Shown here piece by piece: positions 34,556 to 42,746 of a stretch of 51,717 nucleotides of DNA. Within the stretch, counting starts at the first letter, position 1, and each line of letters starts with the position of its first letter. The DNA is taken from assembly GCA_027451985.1 (NCBI GenBank), contig DAIDHS010000019.1, forward strand, positions 1-51,717, read 5' to 3'. Position numbers and translations under genes: made by a program. This DNA comes from Elusimicrobiota bacterium. GTDB taxonomy: Bacteria > Elusimicrobiota > Elusimicrobia > UBA1565 > UBA9628. The notes beneath the pieces are model-generated. The model was not told the origin of the DNA. It searched no databases and saw nothing but the letters and a program-made list of their open reading frames with translations.

Positions 34556-35104
34556 TTAGGCCCTGCCGGTGATGGTCCGGCTGAGCTCGTGGGCCAGTAG
34601 ATAAGCCTTTATTTTGCCAGGACCGGTGAGTTCGTAGCGCCGGGCGCGCTTGGAGCCTGAAGCGATGATTTGGCCCTGCGAGAGCCCTTCCTGGATGGCC
34701 CGGTCTATCCTTAATATGGCGTAACCCGAGGCCCTGAGCCACTTAGCCAGCATTGTAGCCAATGGTTTTGGCTCATTTAAAAGCCTTTCCGCCGCGGCCA
34801 GGAGCACCAGGCAGGCTTCTTTTTCGGAGTGTTCGGCCTTTAATTTGCCGCGCAGCTGGATCTGGCGGTCGCCGCGACGCTCGATAATGGCGTCCCAGGC
34901 GATGTCCGGGACGGCGCCGAGAGCTTGCTGGACTACTGGTTTGCGCTGGATCTGTTCGGGTGTACCGGTGGCTGTGCGTTCTCCAAGTTCCGACAGGAAG
35001 ACGTCTTTTTCTTCGGTGATGAAACTGCGCGGTCCCTCGGCTTCGAATTCGGCGCCGCTGGGCAGCCTAAAGCGCAGGCGCAGGTTCGGTTCCTTGTGTT
35101 CCAT
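34556..35104 (-). CDS. Unrecognised 182-aa protein with a possible winged-helix C-terminus
   Basis: GC-rich coding sequence inside an AT-rich gap. The N-terminal ~45 residues (RLRFRLPSGAEFEAEGPRSF) look like a small beta domain. The C-terminal ~75 residues (LATMLAKWLRASGYAILRIDRAIQEGLSQGQIIASGSKRARRYEL) fit a winged-helix pattern ending in a hairpin and helix. A good sigma-70-like promoter lies just upstream. Not identified; position next to the dif-like site makes a DNA-binding role possible but unproven. Confidence 0.65.
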   Translation of the reverse strand: MEHKEPNLRLRFRLPSGAEFEAEGPRSFITEEKDVFLSELGERTATGTPEQIQRKPVVQQALGAVPDIAWDAIIERRGDRQIQLRGKLKAEHSEKEACLVLLAAAERLLNEPKPLATMLAKWLRASGYAILRIDRAIQEGLSQGQIIASGSKRARRYELTGPGKIKAYLLAHELSRTITGRA

Positions 35105-35302
35105 GACGGGACATCATTGTGGCATAAGAATATATTTATGTCAATAACATGTTGATAACTAATTTTAAGCAATTAAATGTACCTATATTAGACATATAAA
35201 TATTTTATAAGCCGGATTAATGCCGTAATAATGACAGGCAGGTGTGAACAGGCTTGTGGATGGATGGAGGGCAGACGGCCTCAGGCAAAAGGGGTGAAGC
35301 GC
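35105..35302. other. AT-rich intergenic region with a sigma-70-like promoter
   Basis: Upstream of the 182-aa gene, minus strand: -35 TTGACA (35144-35139), 17-bp spacer, -10 CACAAT (35121-35116). The rest is AT-rich to about 35225. TGTTGATAA (about 35150) and TGTGGATGG (about 35255) each resemble a DnaA box, but too poorly to call an origin. No T-run terminator was seen for the porin gene ending at 35303. Confidence 0.5.
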
Positions 35303-36757
35303 TTAGAACCGGCCGGAGACGGCCACGTCAATCTTGTTCGCCGTCCCCCCTCCCGGGTTGATGGCGGGGCCGATTTTGAAGAGGGCGTAGGTGAGAGAAC
35401 AATCCAAGGTGCTGGTCAGGTCGTAGCGCAGGCCGATGTCCCACTCGTTGCCGAGCGTTCCCGAGGTGTTGAGCACGCGATCGGCCTGAAAAAAGTAGTA
35501 ATCGAGGTCCAGGGCCACGCCGTGATAGGCGGGAGGCGTGTAGCCCGCGCCCACGACGTCGATGCCGCTGGCATTGGCGGGCAGGCCGCTGGGGTTGCCG
35601 GTGGGCGTATAGGAGCCGCCAAAGGCGCTGTAAGGAGTCGCGCCGAAGAATTCTCCGAAGCCGTCGCGCGTCAAGCCGCTGAACTGGTGTCCGTGGGACG
35701 GAAAAAACGCGGTGTCCGTGGTGCTGCCGCCGGGGTTGTAGCCGCTGCCGTGGGCCACGGTGATGCGGGCGATGCCTTCGCCCACGCGATAAAGCGGCTG
35801 CTTCCATTTGGCGCGCAGGACCTCGGCGTTGCCGTCGTAGGCCACGCGGCCCAGGGAGTTTCCGGAATTGTCGACCGCATTGTAGCCGTAGCCCTTCTCG
35901 ACGGCGCCCTCGCCGTCAAAGAACAGCGGGCCCACGTTGATGGTGTAGCGCACGCTGGTGAAGCTCCTAAGCGCGTGCGAGACCGTGCAGGCGGCCGGGT
36001 CGCCGCCTGAGCCAGAGACGCAGCCTGGAACCGTTTCCGGCGCCGGGTCGTGCTCCACGAGTTCGTTTAACTGCCAAAGGCCGTCCGTGGGAAAGGCGAG
36101 CGTAAAACCGAAGAGGTCGAGGCTGTTTCCCCCGGCCGGGCTAAAATACCCCCCCGCCGGCGCGCTCGACGCGCTAAAGGCGTCGGTCTTAAAGACGAAG
36201 AGTTCCGTTTTCATGGTCCACCAGGGCAGGGGGATGAGCAGCGTAGCGCCGGTCAGGCCCGCGCCGTCGTCGTCCAAGAGGAGCCCGCTGCCCAGCTTGA
36301 AGGAGCGCCGGCCGATGGTGGCGACCATCCGGGTGTTCAAAAGATTGTGGATGCGGATATAGGCGTTCTCGATGAACGGGGTGAAATCGGTGCTGGGGTA
36401 GTTGGCGGCGACGCGGCTGAAGGGAGTGGGCATGGTGTTCAAGCCGGGCGCCCCAAGGGCGTGTAGCAAAAGTTTGACATCCATGGCTTGATCGCCGCCG
36501 CCCAGGGACCCGAGGTCGATTTGGTTCACGGCAAAGCCCAGGCGCGCGTCGTCGGCCATGAAGGAATGGCTGTTCGAGGCGTGCGTGGTCATGCCGAGGT
36601 TGTCGTAGGCGATGGAGTCGAACTTGTATTGGGCGGTCAAGTCGAGGCTGGCGGCGCGGGCCGCGGATGCCGTGAAGCCAATCGCTGCGAGGCATAGTGC
36701 GGCGCAGAATAGGGTTGAAAGCGGTCTCAAAGGATTGTCGGTCCGTTTTAACGGCAT
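35303..36757 (-). CDS. Outer-membrane beta-barrel (porin-like) protein
   Basis: 484 residues with a signal peptide (LFCAALCLAAIGFTASAARA, cleavage near residue 36). The mature part alternates short beta strands with Gly/Asn-rich loops, begins with LDLTAQYKFDSIAYDNLG and ends in a phenylalanine (VAVSGRF), the usual barrel C-terminus. ENAYIRIHNLLNTRMVATIGRRSFKLGSGLLLDDDGAG resembles alginate-export/porin-type barrels. Substrate unknown. Two cysteines (near residue 240) lie close together in one loop. Confidence 0.7.
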   Translation of the reverse strand: MPLKRTDNPLRPLSTLFCAALCLAAIGFTASAARAASLDLTAQYKFDSIAYDNLGMTTHASNSHSFMADDARLGFAVNQIDLGSLGGGDQAMDVKLLLHALGAPGLNTMPTPFSRVAANYPSTDFTPFIENAYIRIHNLLNTRMVATIGRRSFKLGSGLLLDDDGAGLTGATLLIPLPWWTMKTELFVFKTDAFSASSAPAGGYFSPAGGNSLDLFGFTLAFPTDGLWQLNELVEHDPAPETVPGCVSGSGGDPAACTVSHALRSFTSVRYTINVGPLFFDGEGAVEKGYGYNAVDNSGNSLGRVAYDGNAEVLRAKWKQPLYRVGEGIARITVAHGSGYNPGGSTTDTAFFPSHGHQFSGLTRDGFGEFFGATPYSAFGGSYTPTGNPSGLPANASGIDVVGAGYTPPAYHGVALDLDYYFFQADRVLNTSGTLGNEWDIGLRYDLTSTLDCSLTYALFKIGPAINPGGGTANKIDVAVSGRF

Positions 36758-36826
36758 AACGAAGCTATCCTATCAAAAACGGCAAAAAATGCCTATTGGA
36801 AACGAATGTGGCGAGAGTATTAAACG

Positions 36827-36866
36827 AAAGCCCCCCCGGCGCAAGGCCGAGGGGGCTTTGTTTGTT
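36827..36866 (-). terminator. Terminator of the major porin gene
   Basis: AAAGCCCCC pairs with GGGGGCTTT around a Gly/Cys-codon-like GC loop, just past the porin stop at 36885; on the minus strand the T-rich tail is short (TTTCGTTT). Strong stem. Confidence 0.7.
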
Positions 36867-36884
36867 GACGCTAGGTTAAGCTCT

Positions 36885-38285
36885 TTAGAACTTGACCGAA
36901 ACGTTGGTGCTCGCCAGGAACGCCGGGCTGACCGCACCGCCGTTCAGGTTGTTGATCGCACCGCCGGGCTGGAACGTTCCGATTGCGCCGTTGATGCTGA
37001 CGTTGTCGGACTCGGCCCAGGAGCCGGTCAGGTCGATTTCAGAGCCGATGTGGGAATTGCCGAGAGTTCCAGCTCCAACGTTGGCTTTTTCGCCAGCCAC
37101 GTTTTGATAGCCGTAGTCCCAGTAAGCGATCCCCGCAGTGAGCTTGGAGAGCGCCGCCGGGGTGGTCTTGACGCCGATGCCCCAGATGGTTTGGTTGCCA
37201 ATCTGGTTCAAGGTGCCAAGGCCGAGGCCCGTGCCGCTGCCCAGCGTCGCGGACGCGCCTGCGTATCCGGCAAAGAGGCCGTAGATGCCGCCGGGGCGAT
37301 AGTCCGTGTTGATCGGGGTGAAGTAGCTGTTCAGGCCCGAGCCTCCGGAGAGGTCGGTGAACTCGGCCCAAGGAGAGACCGAGGCTGCAGCGAGGTCAGC
37401 CTTGTAGCCCAAATCCACTTTCAAGGCCCAACCGTTGTAGTTGCTGCTGACGGGTCCCGCAGTGCGATATTCACCGAAGTTCTTGTCGAACTCGGCGCCG
37501 AGAGTCGCGCCCTGCATCATGTATTTGCCGCGCAAGCCGGCGACGAAGAGGTCGTTATCGCCCGCCGCGGTGGTCACGCCGCCATTATGGGTCAGCGAGT
37601 TGTAGAGGTAAACGCCGCCGTTGTACATCTCGTTGCCCTTAGCCGTAACGTTGATGCCGCGCAGGTCAACGTCGCTCTTTTCACTGCCCGCGCCTAAGGC
37701 GGTGACGGTTCCCGCAGTAGTCTTACCCGCGATGCCGGTCACGCCGACCATGTCGTTGGACCAGTCGAAGCGGAAGGCATCCAGGGCGTTGACGGCCAAA
37801 CCGTAGATGTTGTCCTGAGGGCCGTAATAAACCACCAAGTCTCCGGGGTTGCCGTAGTACTGGCGGCCGATCGTGGTGTCCAGGGCGCCGAAGAGCTTGT
37901 CGATCTTCAGGTAAGCCTGGGTCAAGAACGTGTTGCCCAGAAGGCCTGTCGTGCCGTCCAGGGGCTGGCCAGCAACATTGCTTCCGACATTGTTGACACC
38001 GGTCTTATCGGCTACGCCGTAGAGCGAGTTGTTGTTGACCACGCTCGCCATGGCGTGCACGTTGTCGAGCATGTCCCAGCCGGCGTTCAACTGTACCCGG
38101 GTCTGGGCGTCGCCGATTTGGTCGTATGCCTTGCTGTTGAAGTCCGTAACGTTGTTCGCGGAAACGGCCTGCACATCGACTTTGCCGTTGAAGGTGAGGT
38201 TCTTCAACAGCGTATCGGCATTAGCGGCTTGGCTATAAGCGGCGAACATAGCCAGGGCCAATGTCGAGCCTAGGAGCTTCTTCAT
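36885..38285 (-). CDS. Major outer-membrane porin
   Basis: 466 residues: signal peptide MKKLLGSTLALAMFAAYSQAANA, then an amphipathic beta barrel from LTFNGKVDVQAVSANN to the terminal NVSVKF. Repeated strand patterns such as TQAYLKIDKLFGALDTTIGRQYYG match Gram-negative porin-like proteins. Codon use is less GC-biased than that of neighbours, with a consensus promoter, strong SD and structured leader, all signs of very high expression. It follows a different barrel gene (35303-36757) but has its own promoter. Confidence 0.8.
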   Translation of the reverse strand: MKKLLGSTLALAMFAAYSQAANADTLLKNLTFNGKVDVQAVSANNVTDFNSKAYDQIGDAQTRVQLNAGWDMLDNVHAMASVVNNNSLYGVADKTGVNNVGSNVAGQPLDGTTGLLGNTFLTQAYLKIDKLFGALDTTIGRQYYGNPGDLVVYYGPQDNIYGLAVNALDAFRFDWSNDMVGVTGIAGKTTAGTVTALGAGSEKSDVDLRGINVTAKGNEMYNGGVYLYNSLTHNGGVTTAAGDNDLFVAGLRGKYMMQGATLGAEFDKNFGEYRTAGPVSSNYNGWALKVDLGYKADLAAASVSPWAEFTDLSGGSGLNSYFTPINTDYRPGGIYGLFAGYAGASATLGSGTGLGLGTLNQIGNQTIWGIGVKTTPAALSKLTAGIAYWDYGYQNVAGEKANVGAGTLGNSHIGSEIDLTGSWAESDNVSINGAIGTFQPGGAINNLNGGAVSPAFLASTNVSVKF

Positions 38286-38309
38286 TGACGTTTGTCCTCC
38301 TTAATTTCG

Positions 38310-38367
38310 CGTCCGTAAGCCCCGCCTAAGGCGGAGATACGCTTTAATCCCCCGCCTTACGCGGGGG
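38310..38367 (-). promoter_or_regulatory. Structured 5' leader of the porin mRNA
   Basis: Two strong hairpins: CCCCCGC/GCGGGGG (38349-38367) and CCGCC/GGCGG (38322-38334). They lie between the promoter and the AAGGAGG SD (38294-38302). They may stabilise the message or bind a regulator. No known riboswitch was recognised. Confidence 0.6.
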
Positions 38368-38406
38368 CCTACGCTATCCCCAAGGTCGCCCTTGAGGACT
38401 TCCCGG

Positions 38407-38436
38407 ATTCTAGCCAAAGCCCCTGTTTTATGTCAA
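38407..38436 (-). promoter_or_regulatory. Consensus sigma-70 promoter of the porin gene
   Basis: Minus strand: perfect -35 TTGACA (38436-38431), 18-bp spacer, -10 TAGAAT (38412-38407). Predicted start near 38400 gives a leader of about 115 nt. Confidence 0.8.
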
Positions 38437-38459
38437 GAGCTATGATTTGTTATTGAGTG

Positions 38460-39110
38460 TTATTGACTGTTTTTCTGAGCCAGGGCCGCGAAGGAGGTTC
38501 CGGGGTATTCGATGGCGATTTTCTGGTAGTCGGCTTTGGCCTGGACCTTGTCGCCGAGGGTGTCGAGACAGCGGGCCAGGGAGAGGTGCACTTGGGGAGC
38601 CAGGAAGTTGTCCGGATAGGTGTCCAAGAAGCGCTGGGCCGTGGCCGAGGCGTCTTGGCAGTCTCCCATGGCCTCTTGGGTTAGGGCGGTGTCGCCTAAG
38701 GCGAACGGCAGGATGACCGTAGGGCGGCCTTGGTCCAGGACTTTCTGATAGTAGGAGAGGGCATCCTTATATTGGCCCCCCTGATAAAGAACGTCGCCCC
38801 CGAAAAGATCGGCGTAGGCCGTGGCCGGCTGGCCCGGATAGTCGTTTTCCATGCGCTGGATTTCTTCTAAAGCTTCTTTGGCGTGGCCGCTATAGGCTAG
38901 GCTGCGGCTGATAAACAGGCCGTTCCAGGCCGCCGTGGCCTTTTTATGGGCCGTATAAAGGATAAATCCCCCTACCGCGGCCAGGACAAGGATTCCACCG
39001 GCAATGGCGGCCGCTTTTTGGCGATTGAGGCGAATCCAGGTCATTCCCAGGACGAGAAAGTCCTCCAACTCGTTCTGATTCGCCTGCTGCTTGGCCCAGT
39101 GTTTTCCCAT
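38460..39110 (-). CDS. TPR membrane protein (YfgM-like)
   Basis: 216 residues: hydrophilic N-terminus, one transmembrane segment (about 35-53), then TPR-like repeats in the periplasm (ALEEIQRMENDYPGQPATAYADLFGGDVLYQGGQYKDALSYYQKVL and following). Such YfgM/DUF2133-type proteins assist secreted protein folding at the Sec translocon in E. coli. Located just downstream of a tRNA-Arg gene on the same strand. Function by family only. Confidence 0.72.
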   Translation of the reverse strand: MGKHWAKQQANQNELEDFLVLGMTWIRLNRQKAAAIAGGILVLAAVGGFILYTAHKKATAAWNGLFISRSLAYSGHAKEALEEIQRMENDYPGQPATAYADLFGGDVLYQGGQYKDALSYYQKVLDQGRPTVILPFALGDTALTQEAMGDCQDASATAQRFLDTYPDNFLAPQVHLSLARCLDTLGDKVQAKADYQKIAIEYPGTSFAALAQKNSQ

Positions 39111-39156
39111 GACTATCTCCAGTATGCGTCGTTAAAAAGCAATTGAAGCACAAAAG

Positions 39157-39228
39157 TGCCCCGAGAGGGAATCGAACCCCCATCTTCTCCTTAGGACGGA
39201 GTAGCTCTATCCATTGAGCTATCGGGGC
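39157..39228 (-). tRNA. tRNA-Arg(CCU)
   Basis: Full cloverleaf on the minus strand: 7-bp acceptor (GCCCCGA/TCGGGGC), D-arm GCTCAATGGATAGAGC, anticodon loop GTCCTAA with anticodon CCT, T-arm with GGTTCGATTCC. Discriminator A; CCA not encoded. Confidence 0.95.
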
Positions 39229-39249
39229 GTGAATTCGGACGCCTCCGCG

Positions 39250-39777
39250 TCAATAGGCCAGGAGCGCGCGGATTTCGCGGCCGTCGAGCTTGGCGCGGCC
39301 GCGCAGGAATGCGAGCTCCATGAGAAATGAAAGCCCTTCTACGGATCCGCCCAACTTCTCCACGAGCTGGCAGGCGGCCGCGGCGGTCCCCCCCGTGGCC
39401 AGCACGTCGTCAACTACAAGCACCTTCGTGCCCGCCGGCACGGCGTCGGCGTGGGCTTCCAGGCTGTCCTCGCCGTACTCAAGACTGTAGGTGACGCCCA
39501 CGGTCTTGCGGGGCAGTTTCCCCTTCTTTCGGATCAAAGTGACTCCGGCCTTCAAGCGCTGGGCCACGGGACCGGCCAAAAGGAACCCGCGCGACTCGAT
39601 GCCGGCCACCAAAGCGATGCCCCGATCGGCAAACGGCGCCGCCATCTGATCGATGGCGTCCGCGAAGGCCTGCGCGTCGGCCAAAAGCGGCGTGATGTCC
39701 TTGAAGACGATTCCTTTTTTCGGGAAATCCTGAACGTCCTTGATGAGCGAGCGCAGGTCGCGCGCGGCGGATTTCAT
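39250..39777 (-). CDS. apt: Adenine phosphoribosyltransferase
   Basis: 175 residues; salvages adenine to AMP. PRPP loop [17 protein letters not shown], the N-terminal [15 protein letters not shown] and [14 protein letters not shown] are canonical Apt motifs. Its ATG overlaps the sigma-factor stop as ATGA (39774-39777), so it is translated from the sigma-factor mRNA. Confidence 0.96.
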   Translation of the reverse strand: MKSAARDLRSLIKDVQDFPKKGIVFKDITPLLADAQAFADAIDQMAAPFADRGIALVAGIESRGFLLAGPVAQRLKAGVTLIRKKGKLPRKTVGVTYSLEYGEDSLEAHADAVPAGTKVLVVDDVLATGGTAAAACQLVEKLGGSVEGLSFLMELAFLRGRAKLDGREIRALLAY

Positions 39778-40799
39778 TTGGACCCGCGCTTTTTCTTGAC
39801 GATGCGGCGGATGCCGGAGACCATGACGCGGCGGCGGATGACCTGCGGCATCAGGTTCTGCGAGCTTTTCTGCCGGCCGATGGGCTGGCCCAGGATGTTG
39901 GTGCGCACCTGGGGCATGTGCCAGCCGGGCTGCAGGTTGGGGGTGGCGGGCCGAGTCTCGTTGATTTCGATGAGGCCCATTTGATTCGCGATGCGGCGCA
40001 GGCGCAGGAGGGCGCGCTCCTCGATTTGGCGGATGCGCTCGCGGGAAAGCTTCAAGCGCTTGCCGACTTCCTCCAAGGTCATGGGGACCTTGCCGGTCAG
40101 GCCGTGGCGCAGCTCCACGATCATGCGCTCGCGGTCGCCGATTTCCTTGAGCGCCAAGCCCAGCTCGTCGTGCAGCTTCAAAACGGAGATGAGGTTCTCG
40201 GGGGACTGGTTGTCCGACTCGGAGATGGTGTCCTCGATGGTCATGGTCTCGTTGTCGCTGTCGATGGGGGTCTCAAGCGACCCGATGCCCTTGGCGGCCT
40301 CGGCGGCGTCCAAGACCCCGCGCACTTGGCGGGCCGTCCAGTGCATCTTGCGGGCCATCTCGGCCAGCGTCGGGTCGCGGCCCAGGGCCAGGTGCATCTT
40401 CTCCCACTGCTTGAGCCACTTGCGCAGAGCTTCCCAGGCGTGGGGCGGGATGCGGATGGTCTTGGACTGCTCCTCGACCGCGCGGCGGATGGACTGCTCG
40501 ATCCAGTAGGACGCATATGTGGAGAAACGGTAGCCTTTTTTGGGCTCGAACTTGTCCACGGCGTGCATAAGCCCGAGGTTGCCTTCCTCGACCAAGTCCA
40601 GGAAGTCGATGCCCTGGCGGTGATACTTCTTCGCGATGGGCACGACTAGGCGCAAATTGGCCTCCATGATGCTCTGCTTGGCCGCGTGATCGCCGCGCTT
40701 GGCCTTGCGCCAAAGCTTGTGCATCTCCTCGCGATCGACGTTCGCCAGTTTTTGTATGCCCCGGAAATATTGGGTCGTGATGTCCGTCGTTGGTTCCAT
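39774..40799 (-). CDS. Sigma-70 family RNA polymerase sigma factor with a basic C-terminal tail
   Basis: 341 residues. Region 2 is clear ([38 protein letters not shown], then [29 protein letters not shown]), followed by region 3 and region 4.2 ([29 protein letters not shown]). Region 1.1 is absent, so it looks like a group 2 (RpoS/RpoD-like) factor. After region 4.2 a 72-residue tail follows, ending in a very basic [20 protein letters not shown]; sigma factors normally stop near region 4.2. Could be primary or alternative factor; not decidable here. Confidence 0.88.
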   Translation of the reverse strand: MEPTTDITTQYFRGIQKLANVDREEMHKLWRKAKRGDHAAKQSIMEANLRLVVPIAKKYHRQGIDFLDLVEEGNLGLMHAVDKFEPKKGYRFSTYASYWIEQSIRRAVEEQSKTIRIPPHAWEALRKWLKQWEKMHLALGRDPTLAEMARKMHWTARQVRGVLDAAEAAKGIGSLETPIDSDNETMTIEDTISESDNQSPENLISVLKLHDELGLALKEIGDRERMIVELRHGLTGKVPMTLEEVGKRLKLSRERIRQIEERALLRLRRIANQMGLIEINETRPATPNLQPGWHMPQVRTNILGQPIGRQKSSQNLMPQVIRRRVMVSGIRRIVKKKRGSK

Positions 40800-40845
40800 G
40801 TCTCAGCGCTCCTTGGCTGCGCTCGGGATGAGAATTGCGAAAGAG

Positions 40846-41121
40846 TCAGCGGATTTCAAAAGGAGCCGCCTCCGTGACGGGTTTAAGGTCCTTTTCTTCC
40901 ATGCTGTCTACGCGAGCGAACGGATGACCGGTCTTGATCATGTTCTTAAATCGGGCCAAATCCTCGTTGCGTCCCTGGACTTCCATCTCCACGCTTCCGT
41001 CCGTCCGGTTGCGCACCCAGCCCGCGAGACCCAGGCGCCGGGCGTTTTCCAAGACAAACATCCGGAATCCGACGCCCTGCACGCGGCCGCGGACCCGCAG
41101 GTATAGACGCGTCAAGGGCAA
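40846..41121 (-). CDS. acyP: Acylphosphatase
   Basis: About 90 residues. The signature RGRVQGVGFRMFVLENARRLGLAGWVRNRTDGSVEM holds the catalytic Arg and Asn. The frame is open far upstream into tRNA-Pro, so that part cannot be coding; no ATG fits and the start is taken as TTG 41121 (TTG 41115 is the alternative). It hydrolyses carboxyl-phosphate bonds. Confidence 0.85.
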   Translation of the reverse strand: MPLTRLYLRVRGRVQGVGFRMFVLENARRLGLAGWVRNRTDGSVEMEVQGRNEDLARFKNMIKTGHPFARVDSMEEKDLKPVTEAAPFEIR

Positions 41122-41183
41122 AGCGACATGAATTCTACTATATATTTTCCGCGCCGCGGCCAGATCGGAATCGGAAAAAAGAA

Positions 41184-41256
41184 TCGGGGTACTCAGGCTT
41201 GAACTGAGAACCTCCTGGTCCCGAACCAGGCGCTCTGCCAATTGAGCTATACCCCG
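41184..41256 (-). tRNA. tRNA-Pro(CGG)
   Basis: Cloverleaf on the minus strand: acceptor CGGGGTA/TACCCCG, D-arm with TAGCTCAATTGGCAGAGC, anticodon stem CCTGG/CCAGG with loop TTCGGGA (anticodon CGG), T-arm GTTCAAGCC. Discriminator A; CCA not encoded. Confidence 0.94.
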
Positions 41257-41265
41257 TCAAATCCA

Positions 41266-41337
41266 TCGGGGACCCGGGAATCGAACCCGGAACCTCTCCC
41301 ACCCCAAGGGAGCGCTCTACCATTGAGCCAGTCCCCG
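41266..41337 (-). tRNA. tRNA-Pro(GGG)
   Basis: Cloverleaf on the minus strand: acceptor CGGGGAC/GTCCCCG, D-arm GGCTCAATGGTAGAGC, anticodon stem CTCCC/GGGAG with loop TTGGGGT (anticodon GGG), T-arm GGGTTCGATTCCC. Only 9 nt separates it from tRNA-Pro(CGG). CCA not encoded. Confidence 0.94.
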
Positions 41338-41388
41338 TCTTAGCCGCGCCGACGCACGAGAAGACGGCGCGGGTTTCCTGCAAACGGC

Positions 41389-41772
41389 CTAGCTGGAAAG
41401 TTCCGAGACCAGGCTTTGAATCTCCTGGCGGATTTCCCGCAAAACTTTCGTCGCTGTCCCGGAGACCGCGACGTTTTGGGCCAAGGGCAAATCTCCCGAG
41501 GACGTCTTTGCGCCGCGTTTTCTTTCCAAGAGAGCTTTGCGCGCGCCCTCCAGGGTCAGGCGCCTTTTGTAGACGAGATCCCGGACCAATCCGATGGTCT
41601 CCACGTCCGCGCGGGTGTACCGCCGGTGCCCGCTGGGCCGCCGCGATGGGCGCAGAACGCCCAAGCGCGATTCCCAATAGCGGAGCGTATAGGCCGGCAC
41701 CTGCATCAGGCGGCTAATTTCCCCCATGGTGAAAAACTGCTTGTCCGGGAGGGGCGGAATCTCTAAGGGCAT
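41389..41772 (-). CDS. MerR-family transcriptional regulator
   Basis: 127 residues. The winged HTH runs from FTMGEISRLMQVPAYTLRYWES through RPSGHRRYTRADVETIGLVRDLVYKRRLTLEGARKALLE, typical of MerR/HspR-like proteins. No effector domain or Cys ligands; a short C-terminal helix (REIRQEIQSLVSEL) probably dimerises. It lies 7 nt downstream of the HU/IHF gene, in the same transcription unit. Confidence 0.88.
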   Translation of the reverse strand: MPLEIPPLPDKQFFTMGEISRLMQVPAYTLRYWESRLGVLRPSRRPSGHRRYTRADVETIGLVRDLVYKRRLTLEGARKALLERKRGAKTSSGDLPLAQNVAVSGTATKVLREIRQEIQSLVSELSS

Positions 41773-41779
41773 CGCGGTC

Positions 41780-42049
41780 CTAGTCGCCGGAATCCAGAAG
41801 ATTGCGCGAGGCCTTGAAGCGCACGCCGCGGCGCGGCGGGACGGACACGGATTTCCCCGTTCGCGGGTTGCGGCCCTGGCGCTCGCGGCGCTCCTTGACC
41901 CGGAACGTTCCGAAATTGGAGATGACGACTTTCTCCCCTCTTTGGAGAGCCGCCCGGATCGTGTCGAACGTGGCCTCGACGGCCTGGGCCGCCTCGGTTT
42001 TCGTTCCTAAAATTTTGGAGACTTCCTTAATGACGTCAAGCCTGTTCAT
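41780..42049 (-). CDS. HU/IHF-family DNA-binding protein
   Basis: 89 residues. Matches the family throughout: helical N-terminus, GEKVVISNFGTFRVKERRERQGRNPRTGK with the arm, and the terminal PPRRGVRFKAS. The RNPRTGK arm and length lean towards IHF-alpha-like or HU. It overlaps the upstream bifunctional nuclease gene by 14 nt. Confidence 0.94.
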   Translation of the reverse strand: MNRLDVIKEVSKILGTKTEAAQAVEATFDTIRAALQRGEKVVISNFGTFRVKERRERQGRNPRTGKSVSVPPRRGVRFKASRNLLDSGD

Positions 42050-42626
42050 CCCCGCTCCCTTTTCCCTTTTTGTCGTCCTTCCCGCCGTTGCCCTCTTTCT
42101 TTTCCTTGATGTCCTTGAAGATGTCCTCGGGTTTGAGGTTCTTGAGTTCGGACTTGAACTTGCTGACCTCGTCCTCCGTAATGGGCTTGACCATCGTCTG
42201 GCAGCGGTCGAACACCTTCTCCTCCACGAGGATATTGCATCCGGCCCGCACGGCCAAGGCGATCGCGTCCGAGGGGCGAGAGTCCAGAATCGCGCCGCTG
42301 GCGCCCTTGTGAATGTAGATTTTAGCGTAAAAGGTGTTGTCTTTGATGTCCGAGATGACGACCCGGTCCACTCCGTAGCCCATGGTCTTCAGGGCGCTCA
42401 GAAGCAGATCGTGCGTGAGCGGCCGCGGGAGGACGATGCCGGAAAAACGGATGGCGATGGCCTGGCCTTCCCCCAGCCCGATCCAGATGGGGAGCAGACG
42501 GTTGCCGGTGACTTCTTCCAGAAAGATGATGCACTCATTGGCCGTCGTGGCCAGCGAGTAGATGCGGACTTCCTTTTCCTTGGCCTCCCCGGGCTCTTTA
42601 GGCGAGCCCTTGCCGTTCTTTGCCAT
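42036..42626 (-). CDS. Bifunctional nuclease family protein (DUF151)
   Basis: 196 residues. The core (IIFLEEVTGNRLLPIWIGLGEGQAIAI, PRPLTHDLLLSALKTMGY, SRPSDAIALAVRAGCNILVEEKVFD) is the BFN domain known from plant and bacterial bifunctional nucleases. The C-terminal 45 residues are a charged Lys/Glu/Gly tail. It heads a unit with HU/IHF and MerR. Biochemical role in bacteria is uncertain. Confidence 0.88.
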   Translation of the reverse strand: MAKNGKGSPKEPGEAKEKEVRIYSLATTANECIIFLEEVTGNRLLPIWIGLGEGQAIAIRFSGIVLPRPLTHDLLLSALKTMGYGVDRVVISDIKDNTFYAKIYIHKGASGAILDSRPSDAIALAVRAGCNILVEEKVFDRCQTMVKPITEDEVSKFKSELKNLKPEDIFKDIKEKKEGNGGKDDKKGKGSGDEQA

Positions 42627-42746
42627 CCCTATTCGTTCCCCCGAAATTTTAACTCTGATTGTTGTTGCCGCGCCCGAAGCGGCGGAAGCTTGGTATGTCG
42701 CATGATTTTAATATTTTTCCCTACCGTAAGGAAATAGTATCACGAT

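Noticed and set aside
34300-35260. Possible replication origin (AT-rich gap with weak DnaA-like boxes)
   Set aside because: Only two poor boxes are present, no dnaA/dnaN nearby, and flanking genes converge rather than diverge, which fits a terminus better.
41122-41241. Longer N-terminus of the acylphosphatase
   Set aside because: The upstream frame reads through tRNA-Pro(CGG), so it cannot be coding.
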